A stretch of 64,000 nucleotides of DNA from Lachancea thermotolerans CBS 6340 (GCF_000142805.1 NC_013084.1:1273854-1337853), one strand, 5' to 3'. Counted from the first letter of the stretch, positions 8,817 to 18,184 are shown. Notes: a model not told the origin generated them from the letters alone. Made by a program: numbers and translations.

Positions 8817-8916
8817 ATCCCGGTAGCTCGTGTGTTAGGAAAGCGCCAAGACGCGACCAGAGCGCGCTCTCAGCCTGCCTGTCTCCGCCCACGCGCTTCG
8901 CAAACCCGCTCGCGCC

Positions 8917-9597
8917 ATGCAGCAAGTCACCCCGAAGGGCGACTTCGCGTGCGCCCAATTCGCCGCGCCGCCCTCGCCGCCGCCCCATACCCCGGACGCG
9001 CTCGCCGACCGCCCAAGCCCCGCCCTGGCGCCCGCGAGAACCTGGGTTAGGCAGTCCGCGCTGATCAACCAGATCGCCACGCTGCTCTCCGCCCTGACCT
9101 CCAAGTTCTCCAATCACCGGGTGAACAACTCCAAGCAGCACTTGGTGCTGTTCCTCACCGAGGTGCTCAAGCGCTCCAAGTGCTCCAAAAAGGTCGTGCT
9201 GCTGTCCATTTACTACTTTCACAAGCTCTACACCTACAAGCTGGACTCCATCACCAACCTGCCCGAGTTCTCGAGGTGTTCCAAACGCGTGTACCTGTGC
9301 TGCCTTATTCTGGCCCACAAGTTCCTGAATGACCAGACCTTTTCCATGAGCTCGTGGCAGCGCATCAGCGGACTCTCGTCCAAGGACATTTCCACCATGG
9401 AAAGGTGGTGCTTGACCAAACTCGACTACGAGCTCTTTCTCGACGACGACCGCCTGAGTGCGTGGTCCCGGAAGATCCTCGTCCAAGAGGGTGGAGCCGA
9501 CACCCTTCCCGTCATTTGCAAGAAGAGGGCGAGTGAAGAAGACTCGTTTGATTTGTTGCCCCATAAAAAGCTACATACAGGTGTGATTGCTATATAG
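8917..9597 (+). CDS. PCL5: Pho85-type cyclin
   Basis: 226 residues (S. cerevisiae Pcl5, YHR071W, 229). Pcl5 partners the kinase Pho85 to phosphorylate Gcn4 and mark it for SCF-Cdc4 degradation, giving negative feedback on amino-acid biosynthesis. After a proline/alanine-rich N-terminus of about 45 residues, a cyclin box runs from about residue 50 to 150, with the conserved stretches SIYYFHKLY, CSKRVYLCCLILAHKFLND and WQRISGLSSKDISTMERWCL. The ATG at 8917 (GCGCCATGC) gives the expected family length; the frame upstream has no better ATG. Position between TRM5 and a tRNA-Phe agrees with the S. cerevisiae order as I recall it. The gene is GC-rich in its 5' half. Confidence 0.9.
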   Translation: MQQVTPKGDFACAQFAAPPSPPPHTPDALADRPSPALAPARTWVRQSALINQIATLLSALTSKFSNHRVNNSKQHLVLFLTEVLKRSKCSKKVVLLSIYYFHKLYTYKLDSITNLPEFSRCSKRVYLCCLILAHKFLNDQTFSMSSWQRISGLSSKDISTMERWCLTKLDYELFLDDDRLSAWSRKILVQEGGADTLPVICKKRASEEDSFDLLPHKKLHTGVIAI

Positions 9598-9701
9598 GTT
9601 TGAAATTCAAGGTGTTTTGGATGCACTTGCTACTTCTCATCTGCACGCGGTGCCGATACGTTTTGTTATCTATATCAGTCAAAAAAAACCAAAAAAATAA
9701 A

Positions 9702-9794
9702 TGCGAATTCTGTGGATCGAACACAGGACCTCCAGATTTCAAATTGACCGAAGTTGACTTCAGTCTGGCGCTCTCCCATCTGAGCTAAATCCGC
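9702..9794 (-). tRNA. tRNA-Phe (GAA) with a 20-nt intron
   Basis: Read on the minus strand, the 93 bases give a full cloverleaf: acceptor GCGGATT with AATTCGC and discriminator A, A box TAGCTCAGATGGGAGAGC, anticodon GAA followed by G37, a 20-base intron, and T arm TGTGTTCGATCCACA. Intron removal leaves 73 bases, the size of yeast tRNA-Phe, and the intron contains CTTC able to pair with the anticodon GAAG. Downstream (forward 9691-9697) is a run of seven A, i.e. T on the tRNA strand, the Pol III terminator. Its modification substrate relation to TRM5 nearby (m1G37) is probably coincidental. Confidence 0.97.
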
Positions 9795-9980
9795 TTGTAT
9801 GAACTTTCAGACGAACACAGTGCAATATAGGGAAACGTAACCATCATGCCGCGTCACAAAAATGAGAATATTCGTCGTTTTGGAGCGGAATCAGGCATAA
9901 AAGCGGCTCACGTCAAGAGGATTTGATCCATTTACTGTTGACAGCACCTCCCTCGATATTGCACCGCTGGGCTTAAGGTT

Positions 9981-11525
9981 ATGGGCACTACATGCGTGGG
10001 CGTGGACCCAGAAAACCCTCCTACGACGAACAGCAGCCCTCTGCAGCGGCTAAAGGGAAAGAGCGGGAGTATCTTTAAGCCGCGGCAAGAGACACCAATT
10101 CATCGCCAGAATGCTATCAGGCATGACCAGATTCTGATCTGGCCGCGGCAGCCATCGCCGGTACGTTCTACGGATGATCTGGCAGACGGCATGGTGAGCC
10201 TATCGACACAGCGCGTGACAGACAACGTTTTGATCCTAGGCGCAACAGGGCTCACAGGGAGCTTGATACTCGCAAATTTGGCACAGCCCTGGATCTACCT
10301 CAATGCGACCAACGATCTGCAGAGCAAGGTGGACAGCCTATATCCCGCAGACCTAGAGCGGTTCACAAAACACAATATCTTTGTCAAAAAACCGAAATCA
10401 CCTTTGTGCAATATTCTCGTGAGAAGAAAATCCATCGAGGTAACAAAAAACCTCTACTGCTTGGCGCGTAGACCCATCGCAGTCGAGGGCATGCCCTTGG
10501 ACGGGCTCGATGCCTCGTGGGAGCACACGGTTCGCTGCAAAGGGTTCGACTTGATTTGCGGTAAAGGCGGCATTTCACGGGATTGCACGCTCGAGAGGAA
10601 TGCAGCAATGTATGAGCTGGCTAGTACGCACAATTGTCCAGGCCGCGAAATAATATTGCAGCTGCAAAGCTTCTCCTTCAAGCTCGTCTATGAAAATTCT
10701 CGCGACCCACACGGAGATACCTGCGGGCACGCATTGATGGTGAAGCTCAACATTAATGTTATCTGTGTGATCGACACAGACTCACAAAGATGGCCGGCTC
10801 TACTCACCGACGTGTTTGGGGAGCAGCCAATGAAACGAGGGTTGATACCGCAAGGGCAAGGTTTGGAAGGTATTTCGCACTGGGAATTTCCTTCCTTGGG
10901 GGACGTTGGCACCTTGGTTTCTGCTCTAGGATCAACCCGGCATCAGGAGAGGAAATCAAGTATCCCCCGCCATTATGTGGATTATGAGTTGAACCTCACC
11001 TTGGCCCAAGAGTTCTGCCAGCGCAAGGCACGCGGTACAAGAAAAAAGATAGTTGTTGTCACCAGCTTCAACAGCTCACTCTTGAGTACTGTGAGTAACT
11101 ATTTTCAAACAAAGCTCAAGCTGGAACAGGACCTTTACACCAAGGTCCATGGTATGGATAACCTGGTCTTATTGAGGCCCGGTCCGCTTGTAGGTAACCA
11201 CACCCCACATGCGCAAACCCCCCCGGCCACGAATAAGTTTACCTTTCTTCCAGCCGCCCTTTTCCACATCTTGGTACTCAAGAAAAGATGTTTCGACCGC
11301 AAGGTGAGACTCCTAAGGGATTTGATGAAAGTGGGACTTCGTGCTAAACTGAGTGAGTTGGGTGCACGCCTAGCCTACCAGCACCCCTGTTTGCAACTTG
11401 TCAGCAGTGTCAATGCCGCTCACAAAGTCGCATTCTTTGCTGCGAGCAGAGCTATATATTCCCCTGATTCTGCGTCTTTCGTAGAGCTTATAAAGAGTGA
11501 TGAGATCGAGAAAATGGCTAATTAG
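9981..11525 (+). CDS. HIM1: HIM1-like Rossmann-fold protein
   Basis: 514 residues from the first ATG, or 444 from an in-frame ATG at 10191, closer to S. cerevisiae Him1 (YDR317W, 414). A dinucleotide-binding motif NVLILGATGLTGS begins 12 residues after the second ATG. The C-terminal half reads like an atypical short-chain dehydrogenase (HTATIP2/FMP52 type): SALGSTR, HYVDYELNLTLAQ, VVVTSFNSSLLS, LLRPGPLVGNHT. The middle is long and weakly conserved. HIM1 loss raises induced mutagenesis in S. cerevisiae; its reaction is unknown to me. The identification leans on its place directly before MCM21, as in S. cerevisiae. A CATAAAAG TATA-like word at about 9895 precedes the first ATG, so the longer start is possible. 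Confidence 0.75.
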   Translation: MGTTCVGVDPENPPTTNSSPLQRLKGKSGSIFKPRQETPIHRQNAIRHDQILIWPRQPSPVRSTDDLADGMVSLSTQRVTDNVLILGATGLTGSLILANLAQPWIYLNATNDLQSKVDSLYPADLERFTKHNIFVKKPKSPLCNILVRRKSIEVTKNLYCLARRPIAVEGMPLDGLDASWEHTVRCKGFDLICGKGGISRDCTLERNAAMYELASTHNCPGREIILQLQSFSFKLVYENSRDPHGDTCGHALMVKLNINVICVIDTDSQRWPALLTDVFGEQPMKRGLIPQGQGLEGISHWEFPSLGDVGTLVSALGSTRHQERKSSIPRHYVDYELNLTLAQEFCQRKARGTRKKIVVVTSFNSSLLSTVSNYFQTKLKLEQDLYTKVHGMDNLVLLRPGPLVGNHTPHAQTPPATNKFTFLPAALFHILVLKKRCFDRKVRLLRDLMKVGLRAKLSELGARLAYQHPCLQLVSSVNAAHKVAFFAASRAIYSPDSASFVELIKSDEIEKMAN

Positions 11526-11588
11526 CTTAATTAATATTATTTTCTGGAGACGCGTATTTCAAGGTTTTAATAGCCTTTGATAAACAAG

Positions 11589-12691
11589 ATGGTCGAAGAA
11601 GAGGACAATGATCAGTATATCAATTCGTTGAATGCTGAAAGTAAGTTACGTAGACGTTAGGCCTCGTTTTTCAAAGCTACTGACACGGAAACTGGTCAAA
11701 AGTTTTGCAGCTGAAAAACAAATGCAGGGTTCTAGAGGACGAGCTGCAGGCTCAGAAGAAAGGCGTAAGCGAGGTCCCAGTGGAGTTCGAGGGCCTATTC
11801 CAGAAAAACCCTGAGCTAAAGCACACGCTCTCTCAAAAGATATTTAAGGAAACCGACAGCTTTCCCCAGACTCCTTATTCATCACCAAAAAAAAGGCCAC
11901 TTAAGAGCTCAGCCGCGCAGCTCAGTAACCTCTCTCCCGACATTCCAGAGTCAGAATGGGTTCTCAAAACTCAGGTGCCGGTCGAGCACAAGTTCTTTGA
12001 CAGTGCTGTTGCAGATCTTATAGAAACAGATATTTTGACATCGCCTTCTAAGCGGAAGCGAGCTGCACAGTCCCGAGCTCACGAAGAGCTCGTTCAGAAG
12101 GTCCAAATCGAGAACATCTACAGGATGTTAGGGATAAGCACATTTCCCGTTGTGGATCCGAGTGACCTTGAGGGCACCGAAGAAGATGAGATTAATATAA
12201 AACGGAAAATGCTAGGCCTAAGGCTGGAATTATTCAATGAACTGGAGCGCTCATTCGAACCTCCCTACTATATTTTGTTCAAGCAAAACCCCAAAAACAG
12301 TTACTGGAATATTTTCCGTCACACAGTGCCATCCTATGTCGGGGTTGAGCAAATGTTTCAACAGGTGAGGTCAAACGGTTTGCTAGCGAATCAGTCAGAA
12401 ATCTACACATTTGCAAAGAAAGTTTACAAATCTCTGTTGAGCATTTCTGTTAAAACACAAATATTTCGCAGGACGGAAAAGAAAGAGGCCATATCACAGT
12501 TGGAGATAGACCCCTCGTGTACATCAGTATCGTTTCACATCGAAAAGCTTGGGTGTTTTGTGAAACTAAAGTTGGATGCAACCGACGTAATTGCCTGTTC
12601 CTGTATTCCTCATGAGAATGTTAGTTGGAATGCCCAAATGTTGGGGCCAGTGGTTTCCCTACCCGATAGAATTGAGTCTCTAGTAAAGTAA
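11589..12691 (+). CDS. MCM21: Kinetochore COMA subunit (CENP-O), one intron
   Basis: The gene has two exons, 11589-11640 and 11703-12691, giving 346 residues (S. cerevisiae Mcm21, YDR318W, 368, also with one early intron). Mcm21 with Ctf19, Okp1 and Ame1 forms the COMA complex of the inner kinetochore. The segment SEWVLKTQVPVEHKFFDSAV followed by ADLIETDILTSPSKRKR is the recognisable core; further on come ENIYRMLGISTFPVVDP and RRKMLG-like RKMLGLRLELF, which belong to the tandem RWD-type region. Joining the exons restores a heptad-like N-terminal coiled coil (EILQLKNKCRVLEDELQ). The stop overlaps the 3' end of convergent YFT2 by 12 bases. Confidence 0.92.
11641..11702 (+). other. MCM21 intron (62 nt)
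   Basis: The donor is GTAAGT at 11641. The branch sequence is TACTGAC at 11678-11684 (branch A at 11683). The acceptor is AAAAG at 11702. This acceptor keeps the frame; the more canonical TTTTGCAG ending at 11710 would shift it. Confidence 0.8.
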
Positions 12692-13453
12692 TTGGCGCAA
12701 TGCAGTGTGGCTAGGTACAAGCCAGTACATAATTACCGGACAGATGTAACCCATCAAAAGCCCCAATATCTTCTCGAGCGTTGTGTGGTAGTAAATAGCA
12801 GTCACTGACAGAACAAACGCCCAGATTACAAGAACAGAAACATTTGAATACAACAAAACGCGCCACAGTTTAGAGGGCGTTCGCTCATCCGAGTTAAGGT
12901 ACTTTTGTATCGAAGATAGCTCAAGCCACAATATCAGACTCACATTGGTCAAAAAGCAGAAGTGACCGCTGATGTCAAATCCATTTTCCCACTTCCCGCC
13001 TTCCTTGCGACATCGCTCCGCAGATTTAGTAGCACTAGAGGAACAGGAACCTCCAGTCCATACAAACACGCAGTCTATCACAAAGAATATTACGTATAGC
13101 AGTAAATTCTTCAAAATAATTTTGACCGCATATTCCTTGCCTAATCGATGCCATCTTGCTGGATAGGTTGTTCTTGCATCTCTTGGTAAGAGGTCAGACC
13201 TCGATACACGTATTTTAATCTGATATGCCGCTAGCGATACGAACAAAATGGTCCATATTAAGTTGCCCTTGTATGCAAACACAAGGTTAATAACGTTGTT
13301 TGGCGAAAGAAGATAATAGGTATCTTTTTGATGCTGGAGCGTAGAACCATTAGCCAGCAAATGCACCACTAGCCCACATATCAGTACCACAGGATATACG
13401 AAGGCGAAGCGGCCTCTTTCTATAAATTTATCCATTGCCTTCACTTTTGACAA
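12680..13453 (-). CDS. YFT2: FIT2-family ER lipid phosphatase-like protein
   Basis: 257 residues (S. cerevisiae Yft2, YDR319C, 274). FIT family proteins sit in the endoplasmic reticulum, cleave acyl-CoA and affect lipid-droplet budding. Five or six hydrophobic segments are visible (about 17-35, 63-78, 113-132, 165-178, 200-220, 227-245). The two family histidines are present: His164 in FDISGHFCFL and His223 in YYHTTLEK. Start ATG 13453; a second ATG at 13435 would lose only six residues. The gene is divergent from ERG7 with only 68 bp between the start codons. Confidence 0.9.
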   Translation of the reverse strand: MSKVKAMDKFIERGRFAFVYPVVLICGLVVHLLANGSTLQHQKDTYYLLSPNNVINLVFAYKGNLIWTILFVSLAAYQIKIRVSRSDLLPRDARTTYPARWHRLGKEYAVKIILKNLLLYVIFFVIDCVFVWTGGSCSSSATKSAERCRKEGGKWENGFDISGHFCFLTNVSLILWLELSSIQKYLNSDERTPSKLWRVLLYSNVSVLVIWAFVLSVTAIYYHTTLEKILGLLMGYICPVIMYWLVPSHTALRQLLY

Positions 13454-13521
13454 GAAACTCGTTTAAGTTCAAAAGAGAGAAACTTCGTCAAACTAATTGA
13501 AGCAAGAATCCAGAAGCAGCT

Positions 13522-15702
13522 ATGAAGCTTTACGCTGATGAGCTTGGGCTTCCAACAACTGACAAAACACTCTGGAGATTGAGAACAGATGAGCTTGGAA
13601 GTGAAAAGTGGGAGTACTTATCAGAAGAAGAGGCAAAGGCTGATCCTCAATCCTCGTATGTGAAGTACCTTCTTCAGAACCCCGATTTCGAGGCGCCGGA
13701 GCCTCTCAGGAGTAGTAAATGTGATGAATTTACAGCCGGGGACGCTGCGTTCAATGGTGCGCAGTTCTTTTCTCTTCTCCAAGAAGACACAGGGATCTTC
13801 CCGTGCCAATACAAGGGTCCAATGTTTTTGACAATCGGTTACGTCGCCACTCTCTACTGCGCTCGTATTCCAGTACCCGAGCATATTAAAATAGAGATAA
13901 TAAGATACATTGTTAACTCTGCACACCCCGTTGATGGTGGATGGGGCCTTCATGAAGTGGACAAATCCACGACATTTGGTACTGCTATAAACTATGTGAT
14001 ATTGAGATTACTTGGCCTTGAAGCAGACCATATTGTCTGCCAACGGGCAAGGAAGACTTTGCATAGGCTGGGCGGTGCGATTGGTGCTCCTCACTGGGGT
14101 AAGGCTTGGCTCTCAATATTGAATTTGTACAGGTGGGAAGGAGTCAATCCTGCTCCTCCCGAGTTATGGCTTTTGCCATACGCCCTACCAATCCACCCGG
14201 GAAGGTGGTGGGTCCACACAAGGGCTGTCTATCAAGCACTAGGCTACCTCTCAGCGGCTAAGTACTGTTGCGAATTGACGCCACTGCTTCAAGAGATTAG
14301 AAAAGAGATCTACGTCAAGCCTTTTGAGAGCATTGACTTTTCGAAGCACAAAAATACCGTGGGTGGTGTTGACTTGTATTATCCACATACTAAGCTGTTG
14401 AATATAGCAAACGTCGCACTAACACTCTATGAAAATTACTTGAAGCCCAATTGGTTTTTGAAGTACAGCAACCGTAAAGTTTACGAGCTGATCAAGAAGG
14501 AGATAAAAAATACTGACTACTTATGCATTGCTCCAGTTAGCATGGCTTTTTGTGCAGTCGTGACGCTCATCGAAGAAGGCCGCGATTCCTATGAATTTAA
14601 GCGTTTTGTTGACGGTTTTCAGGAAGTACTATTCATGGGCCCGCAAGGTATGACAGTGATGGGAACAAACGGCGTGCAAGTCTGGGATTGCGCATTTGCA
14701 ATACAGTACTACTTTGTGGCTGGCTTGGCTGAGCTTCCTGAGTTCCGTGACACTATTGAAAAAGCCTACAAATTTTTATGTCGATCTCAATTCGACACTG
14801 AGTGTGAACCTGGAAGCTTCAGGGACAAGAGAGTTGGGGCTTGGCCATTCTCCACCAAGACACAAGGGTATACTGTGTCTGACTGTACTGCGGAAGCAGT
14901 TAAAGCTATTATCATGGTTAGAAATTCACCAAAGTTTACTTATCTAAGGGGCGAAATATCTGATGAGCGTCTCTACAAGGCAGTTGATATTTTGTTAGGC
15001 CTTCAGAACACAGGGTCCTTCGAATATGGCTCTTTTGCAACATATGAAAAAATCAAGGCTACGACCGCGCTAGAGAAACTGAACCCTGCCGAGGTCTTCG
15101 GAAATATTATGGTTGAGTTCCCTTATGTCGAATGTACAGACTCATCAGTTTTGGGGTTGACGTATTTCGCCAAGTACTACAACTATCGTAAAGACGAAAT
15201 AACCAAGGCTATTGAAATTGCAATTCAGTACATCAAAAGGGTCCAGAACCCTGACGGCAGCTGGTATGGGTGCTGGGGCGTTTGTTTTACTTATGCCGGC
15301 ATGTTTGCGCTAGAGGCCTTGTATACAGTGGGTGAGAATTACGAAAACTCGGAAGTTGTTCGCAAGGGCTGTGATTTTTTCGCTTCTAGACAACGTTCTG
15401 ATGGAGGATGGAGTGAGTCGATGAAGTCAAGCGAACTCCACACTTATGTTGAAGCTGACAACTCACAGGTGGTACAAACCGCGTGGGCTTTAATAGGACT
15501 TCTTCTGGCGAAATACCCCAATCGGGATGTGATTGACAGAGGTATTGCTTTGTTGAAGAAAAGGCAGCTGCCTTCTGGAGAGTGGAAGTTCGAGGATGTC
15601 GAGGGAGTTTTCAACCACTCTTGCGCTATCGAATATCCAAGTTACAAATTCTTGTTCCCTATTAAAGCTCTCGGGCTGTACTCTAAACGATACGAGAGCT
15701 GA
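13522..15702 (+). CDS. ERG7: Lanosterol synthase (oxidosqualene cyclase)
   Basis: 726 residues (S. cerevisiae Erg7, YHR072W, 731). It cyclises (3S)-2,3-oxidosqualene to lanosterol, the first sterol of the ergosterol pathway, on lipid droplets and ER. The catalytic DCTAE motif is at 454-458 (Asp454 is the expected acid that opens the epoxide). QW repeats are seen, e.g. GSWYGCWGVCF and DGGWSESMKSS, along with the conserved FPCQYKGPMF, HPVDGGWGLH and MGTNGVQVWDCAFA. The first ATG gives the family N-terminus with the conserved LWRLRTDELG. It converges with SWA2, 82 bases apart. Confidence 0.98.
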   Translation: MKLYADELGLPTTDKTLWRLRTDELGSEKWEYLSEEEAKADPQSSYVKYLLQNPDFEAPEPLRSSKCDEFTAGDAAFNGAQFFSLLQEDTGIFPCQYKGPMFLTIGYVATLYCARIPVPEHIKIEIIRYIVNSAHPVDGGWGLHEVDKSTTFGTAINYVILRLLGLEADHIVCQRARKTLHRLGGAIGAPHWGKAWLSILNLYRWEGVNPAPPELWLLPYALPIHPGRWWVHTRAVYQALGYLSAAKYCCELTPLLQEIRKEIYVKPFESIDFSKHKNTVGGVDLYYPHTKLLNIANVALTLYENYLKPNWFLKYSNRKVYELIKKEIKNTDYLCIAPVSMAFCAVVTLIEEGRDSYEFKRFVDGFQEVLFMGPQGMTVMGTNGVQVWDCAFAIQYYFVAGLAELPEFRDTIEKAYKFLCRSQFDTECEPGSFRDKRVGAWPFSTKTQGYTVSDCTAEAVKAIIMVRNSPKFTYLRGEISDERLYKAVDILLGLQNTGSFEYGSFATYEKIKATTALEKLNPAEVFGNIMVEFPYVECTDSSVLGLTYFAKYYNYRKDEITKAIEIAIQYIKRVQNPDGSWYGCWGVCFTYAGMFALEALYTVGENYENSEVVRKGCDFFASRQRSDGGWSESMKSSELHTYVEADNSQVVQTAWALIGLLLAKYPNRDVIDRGIALLKKRQLPSGEWKFEDVEGVFNHSCAIEYPSYKFLFPIKALGLYSKRYES

Positions 15703-15784
15703 GGCCCAAAAAAATAGGCTTGGCGTAGCCGGCCAGCTTTATAGAACTTAGGTAAATAGAGTTTAAAAACTATTTCATGACATT

Positions 15785-17692
15785 TTAGGAAAGCTGGTTT
15801 TTTTCTTTGAACGTTTCCCAGGCCTTACTTAAGACAATGAACACGTTTTCTGCGATCATCTTCCTCTTCAAAGGCCAAGAATCTTGAATCTTGTCCGGAT
15901 GCGTCTTAGCAACAGCCTTCAAGTAGATCACCTTCGCCTTTTTCGGCACAACTAAATCTGCTGTTGAGACCTCCTTCCAATTGACCCAATCCACGATCGT
16001 GTGGAATCGTGCAAGAAGCTCCCGTAGGTTGTCATCGTGGCCTTCACACCATTCCTGAATTAGACTGCTTACCTCGTCATGAAGCAGAAATCTTTGTGCT
16101 TCTAAATCTTTCTCTTTCTTGTTTATATCTTGGACTCGCGCCAGTTTCTCGGAAGGATTCTCAAGAGTGACTTTTGCCGGGCGGCCGCTGGGTTTCTTTG
16201 TTACCGCGGCCTTTGGTATCGAAGTTTCTGACTTTCTTGCCACAGAAACAGGTTTCTTTTCAAGCGCAATAGCCTTTTGGCACTGTCTTCGAGCCTCCAA
16301 GACCTTGGAGGACGTAACGCCCGCTTCAATTAGCTGTTGATAAGTTTCAAGAGCTTTTTCATAGTTTTCCACGCGTTCGAAGGCTACAGCCTTATTGTTC
16401 ATTATCTTTGACCAGAACTCCTTGTATGTCTTTGGCGGGTTCAAATTGGGAATGTTTGAATTCATAGAGCCTTGTGGAATGAGCTTGAGGGCACTTGAAG
16501 CGTCAGATAGGGCCTCACGATACTCTCCAACTTTGAGGCGGCATATGATGATGTTGGAGAACGATACAACACGCAATGGATGTGTCAGAGGAAGGCTGTT
16601 GAGGGACTTTTCGTAGTTTTGGAATGCTGCGTGATAATCGCCAGTGCGGAAGGAGTTGGCACCTTTTTCTTTGAATTCTTCGAAACTATGCCTCTCAAGC
16701 TCAGTTAAGTTCGGAGAATAGGTAGCGGGGACATTGCTAGTTTTGAGAGCTGGCGCCTCAAAATCTATCAACAGGTCATTATCTTGTACCGGGCTCGGAT
16801 TTGGAGGCGCTTCACTTTTGTCTCCTGGAGTTTCGGAATACACAGGGTGTGAAGCTGATGCAACTGAAACTGCAGGGGATTTTGTAGATGGCACAGGGGA
16901 ATTCGCTCTGGGTCCAAAATGCGTCTCCTCTTCTATTTTGAGGTCCTTGAACTGTGTCGTGACTTTCTGCTTTCCGCGATCTGAGGATACTTGCAAATGG
17001 TAGCTCCCGCTTTCTTTCAGCCACGGCGGAGATGCGTTAGACCCCGATCTCGAGGAGATGTAGTCCGAAAAAGAACGATCACTATACTCAGTCTGAACTT
17101 GCTTGAGCTTCGAGTCCAAGAAAGTGCGACCCTTGTTAAGCCAGTTTGATGCAACAGAAAAGAGGTCAGACTCCTCTTCTCGTAATTGGCTGCTCTGAGG
17201 ACTGGTCCTCAGAGGCCTTTCAGTACGCGCAGTTCGTCTCTTTTGGCGATCTACGACCTGCTCATACAGTATGCCACGCTCATAATACTCAGCAGCCTTG
17301 TCCCAGTCAAGTCCGAGAGACATGAGCCTCGCAATTTCCATGTCCTTAACTTCGTCGACGACAGGCTGAGGTTTTGGCTCGACAAGGTCGACATCCGGGG
17401 CTGCGAGCCGCGAAGCAACTGGTCCATTAAGCATGTCGAACGCCAAGTCAAACTCATCTCTGGCGGTCCCAGAGGTGGCATTGCTTGTCTTCGATCCAAA
17501 GAAGGCGTCTAAATCTGCATCCGCATCCTTGCGGCTAGCTTCCCCTGTCAAAGGCAAACGGGCGCCGGCTAGGCTTTCACCTTTGGGTTTGGTATTACTG
17601 CTGGATTCATTCCCACCCTTGAAGGCAGAGAAAAGATCATCAAAGGCGCTAGACATGCGGAACTTCGCTCCCGTCTGAAACGGACTTTCCAA
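15785..17692 (-). CDS. SWA2: Auxilin-like clathrin uncoating co-chaperone
   Basis: 635 residues (S. cerevisiae Swa2, YDR320C, 668). Swa2 recruits Hsp70 to disassemble clathrin coats and is needed for ER inheritance. The domain order matches the family: N-terminal clathrin-binding region with short acidic/Phe motifs (FDDLFSAF, DLDAFFG), a UBA domain at about 115-148 (DEVKDMEIARLMSLGLDWDK), TPR repeats at roughly 335-450 (FKEKGANSFRTGDYHAAFQNYEKSL) and a C-terminal J domain with HPD in VAKTHPDKIQDS. An in-frame ATG at 17656 (MSSAFDDL) resembles the S. cerevisiae start better than 17692. Confidence 0.94.
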   Translation of the reverse strand: MESPFQTGAKFRMSSAFDDLFSAFKGGNESSSNTKPKGESLAGARLPLTGEASRKDADADLDAFFGSKTSNATSGTARDEFDLAFDMLNGPVASRLAAPDVDLVEPKPQPVVDEVKDMEIARLMSLGLDWDKAAEYYERGILYEQVVDRQKRRTARTERPLRTSPQSSQLREEESDLFSVASNWLNKGRTFLDSKLKQVQTEYSDRSFSDYISSRSGSNASPPWLKESGSYHLQVSSDRGKQKVTTQFKDLKIEEETHFGPRANSPVPSTKSPAVSVASASHPVYSETPGDKSEAPPNPSPVQDNDLLIDFEAPALKTSNVPATYSPNLTELERHSFEEFKEKGANSFRTGDYHAAFQNYEKSLNSLPLTHPLRVVSFSNIIICRLKVGEYREALSDASSALKLIPQGSMNSNIPNLNPPKTYKEFWSKIMNNKAVAFERVENYEKALETYQQLIEAGVTSSKVLEARRQCQKAIALEKKPVSVARKSETSIPKAAVTKKPSGRPAKVTLENPSEKLARVQDINKKEKDLEAQRFLLHDEVSSLIQEWCEGHDDNLRELLARFHTIVDWVNWKEVSTADLVVPKKAKVIYLKAVAKTHPDKIQDSWPLKRKMIAENVFIVLSKAWETFKEKNQLS

Positions 17693-17862
17693 GTCAGAGA
17701 GCTAATATTTGTATTTTTGAACGAAGGGAGTGAAGAAAAGAATAATTGACCGACGTCTATAATGACATCAACACTTCATCGGCAAGCATAGAAAATTTTC
17801 CACGCCATCGCAGCTCATCTAGTCTAACAAACCAACAGCTCGAACACCATAAACTAGGCAGC

Positions 17863-18042
17863 ATGCATTTGATGTACACTTTGGGCCCTGACGGCAAGCG
17901 TATCTACACCTTGAAGAAGACCACTGAGGATGGCGAGATCACCAAGTCTGCGCACCCAGCAAGATTTTCTCCAGACGACAAGTACTCCAGACAGAGAGTA
18001 ACACTCAAGAAGAGATACAACATGATTCCAGGCCAGGAATAA
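17863..18042 (+). CDS. NOP10: H/ACA snoRNP protein Nop10
   Basis: 59 residues; Nop10 (YHR072W-A, 58) is a core protein of H/ACA snoRNPs that guide rRNA pseudouridylation. The start [19 protein letters not shown] and the end [18 protein letters not shown] are nearly invariant in the family. The frame is open upstream to 17746, but the family N-terminus fixes the start at 17863. It lies between ERG7/SWA2 and DAD4, as predicted by merging the two S. cerevisiae regions. Confidence 0.97.
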   Translation: MHLMYTLGPDGKRIYTLKKTTEDGEITKSAHPARFSPDDKYSRQRVTLKKRYNMIPGQE

Positions 18043-18184
18043 GGGGCCGCGCTGGTTAGGATGATATAGAAGAACATTCGTGGGACTTGCGCCGAACCGT
18101 GTGCTGAATAGTGTATATTATACATAGTTGCAAGTGCTATGACCAGAAGTAATAAGATTTTTGTTATCAGCAGAACGCAGGGAC

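Larger units (their letters stand above)
7822..8916. other. TRM5-PCL5 intergene with CACGTG array, hairpins and Gcn4-type sites
   Basis: This 1.1-kb GC-rich stretch has no convincing protein gene. It contains five CACGTG hexamers (7905-8043), a hairpin cluster (8212-8284), two Gcn4-type sites (8245-8251 and 8307-8313) and a five-codon upstream ORF at 8799-8816. Each is listed separately. Confidence 0.7.
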
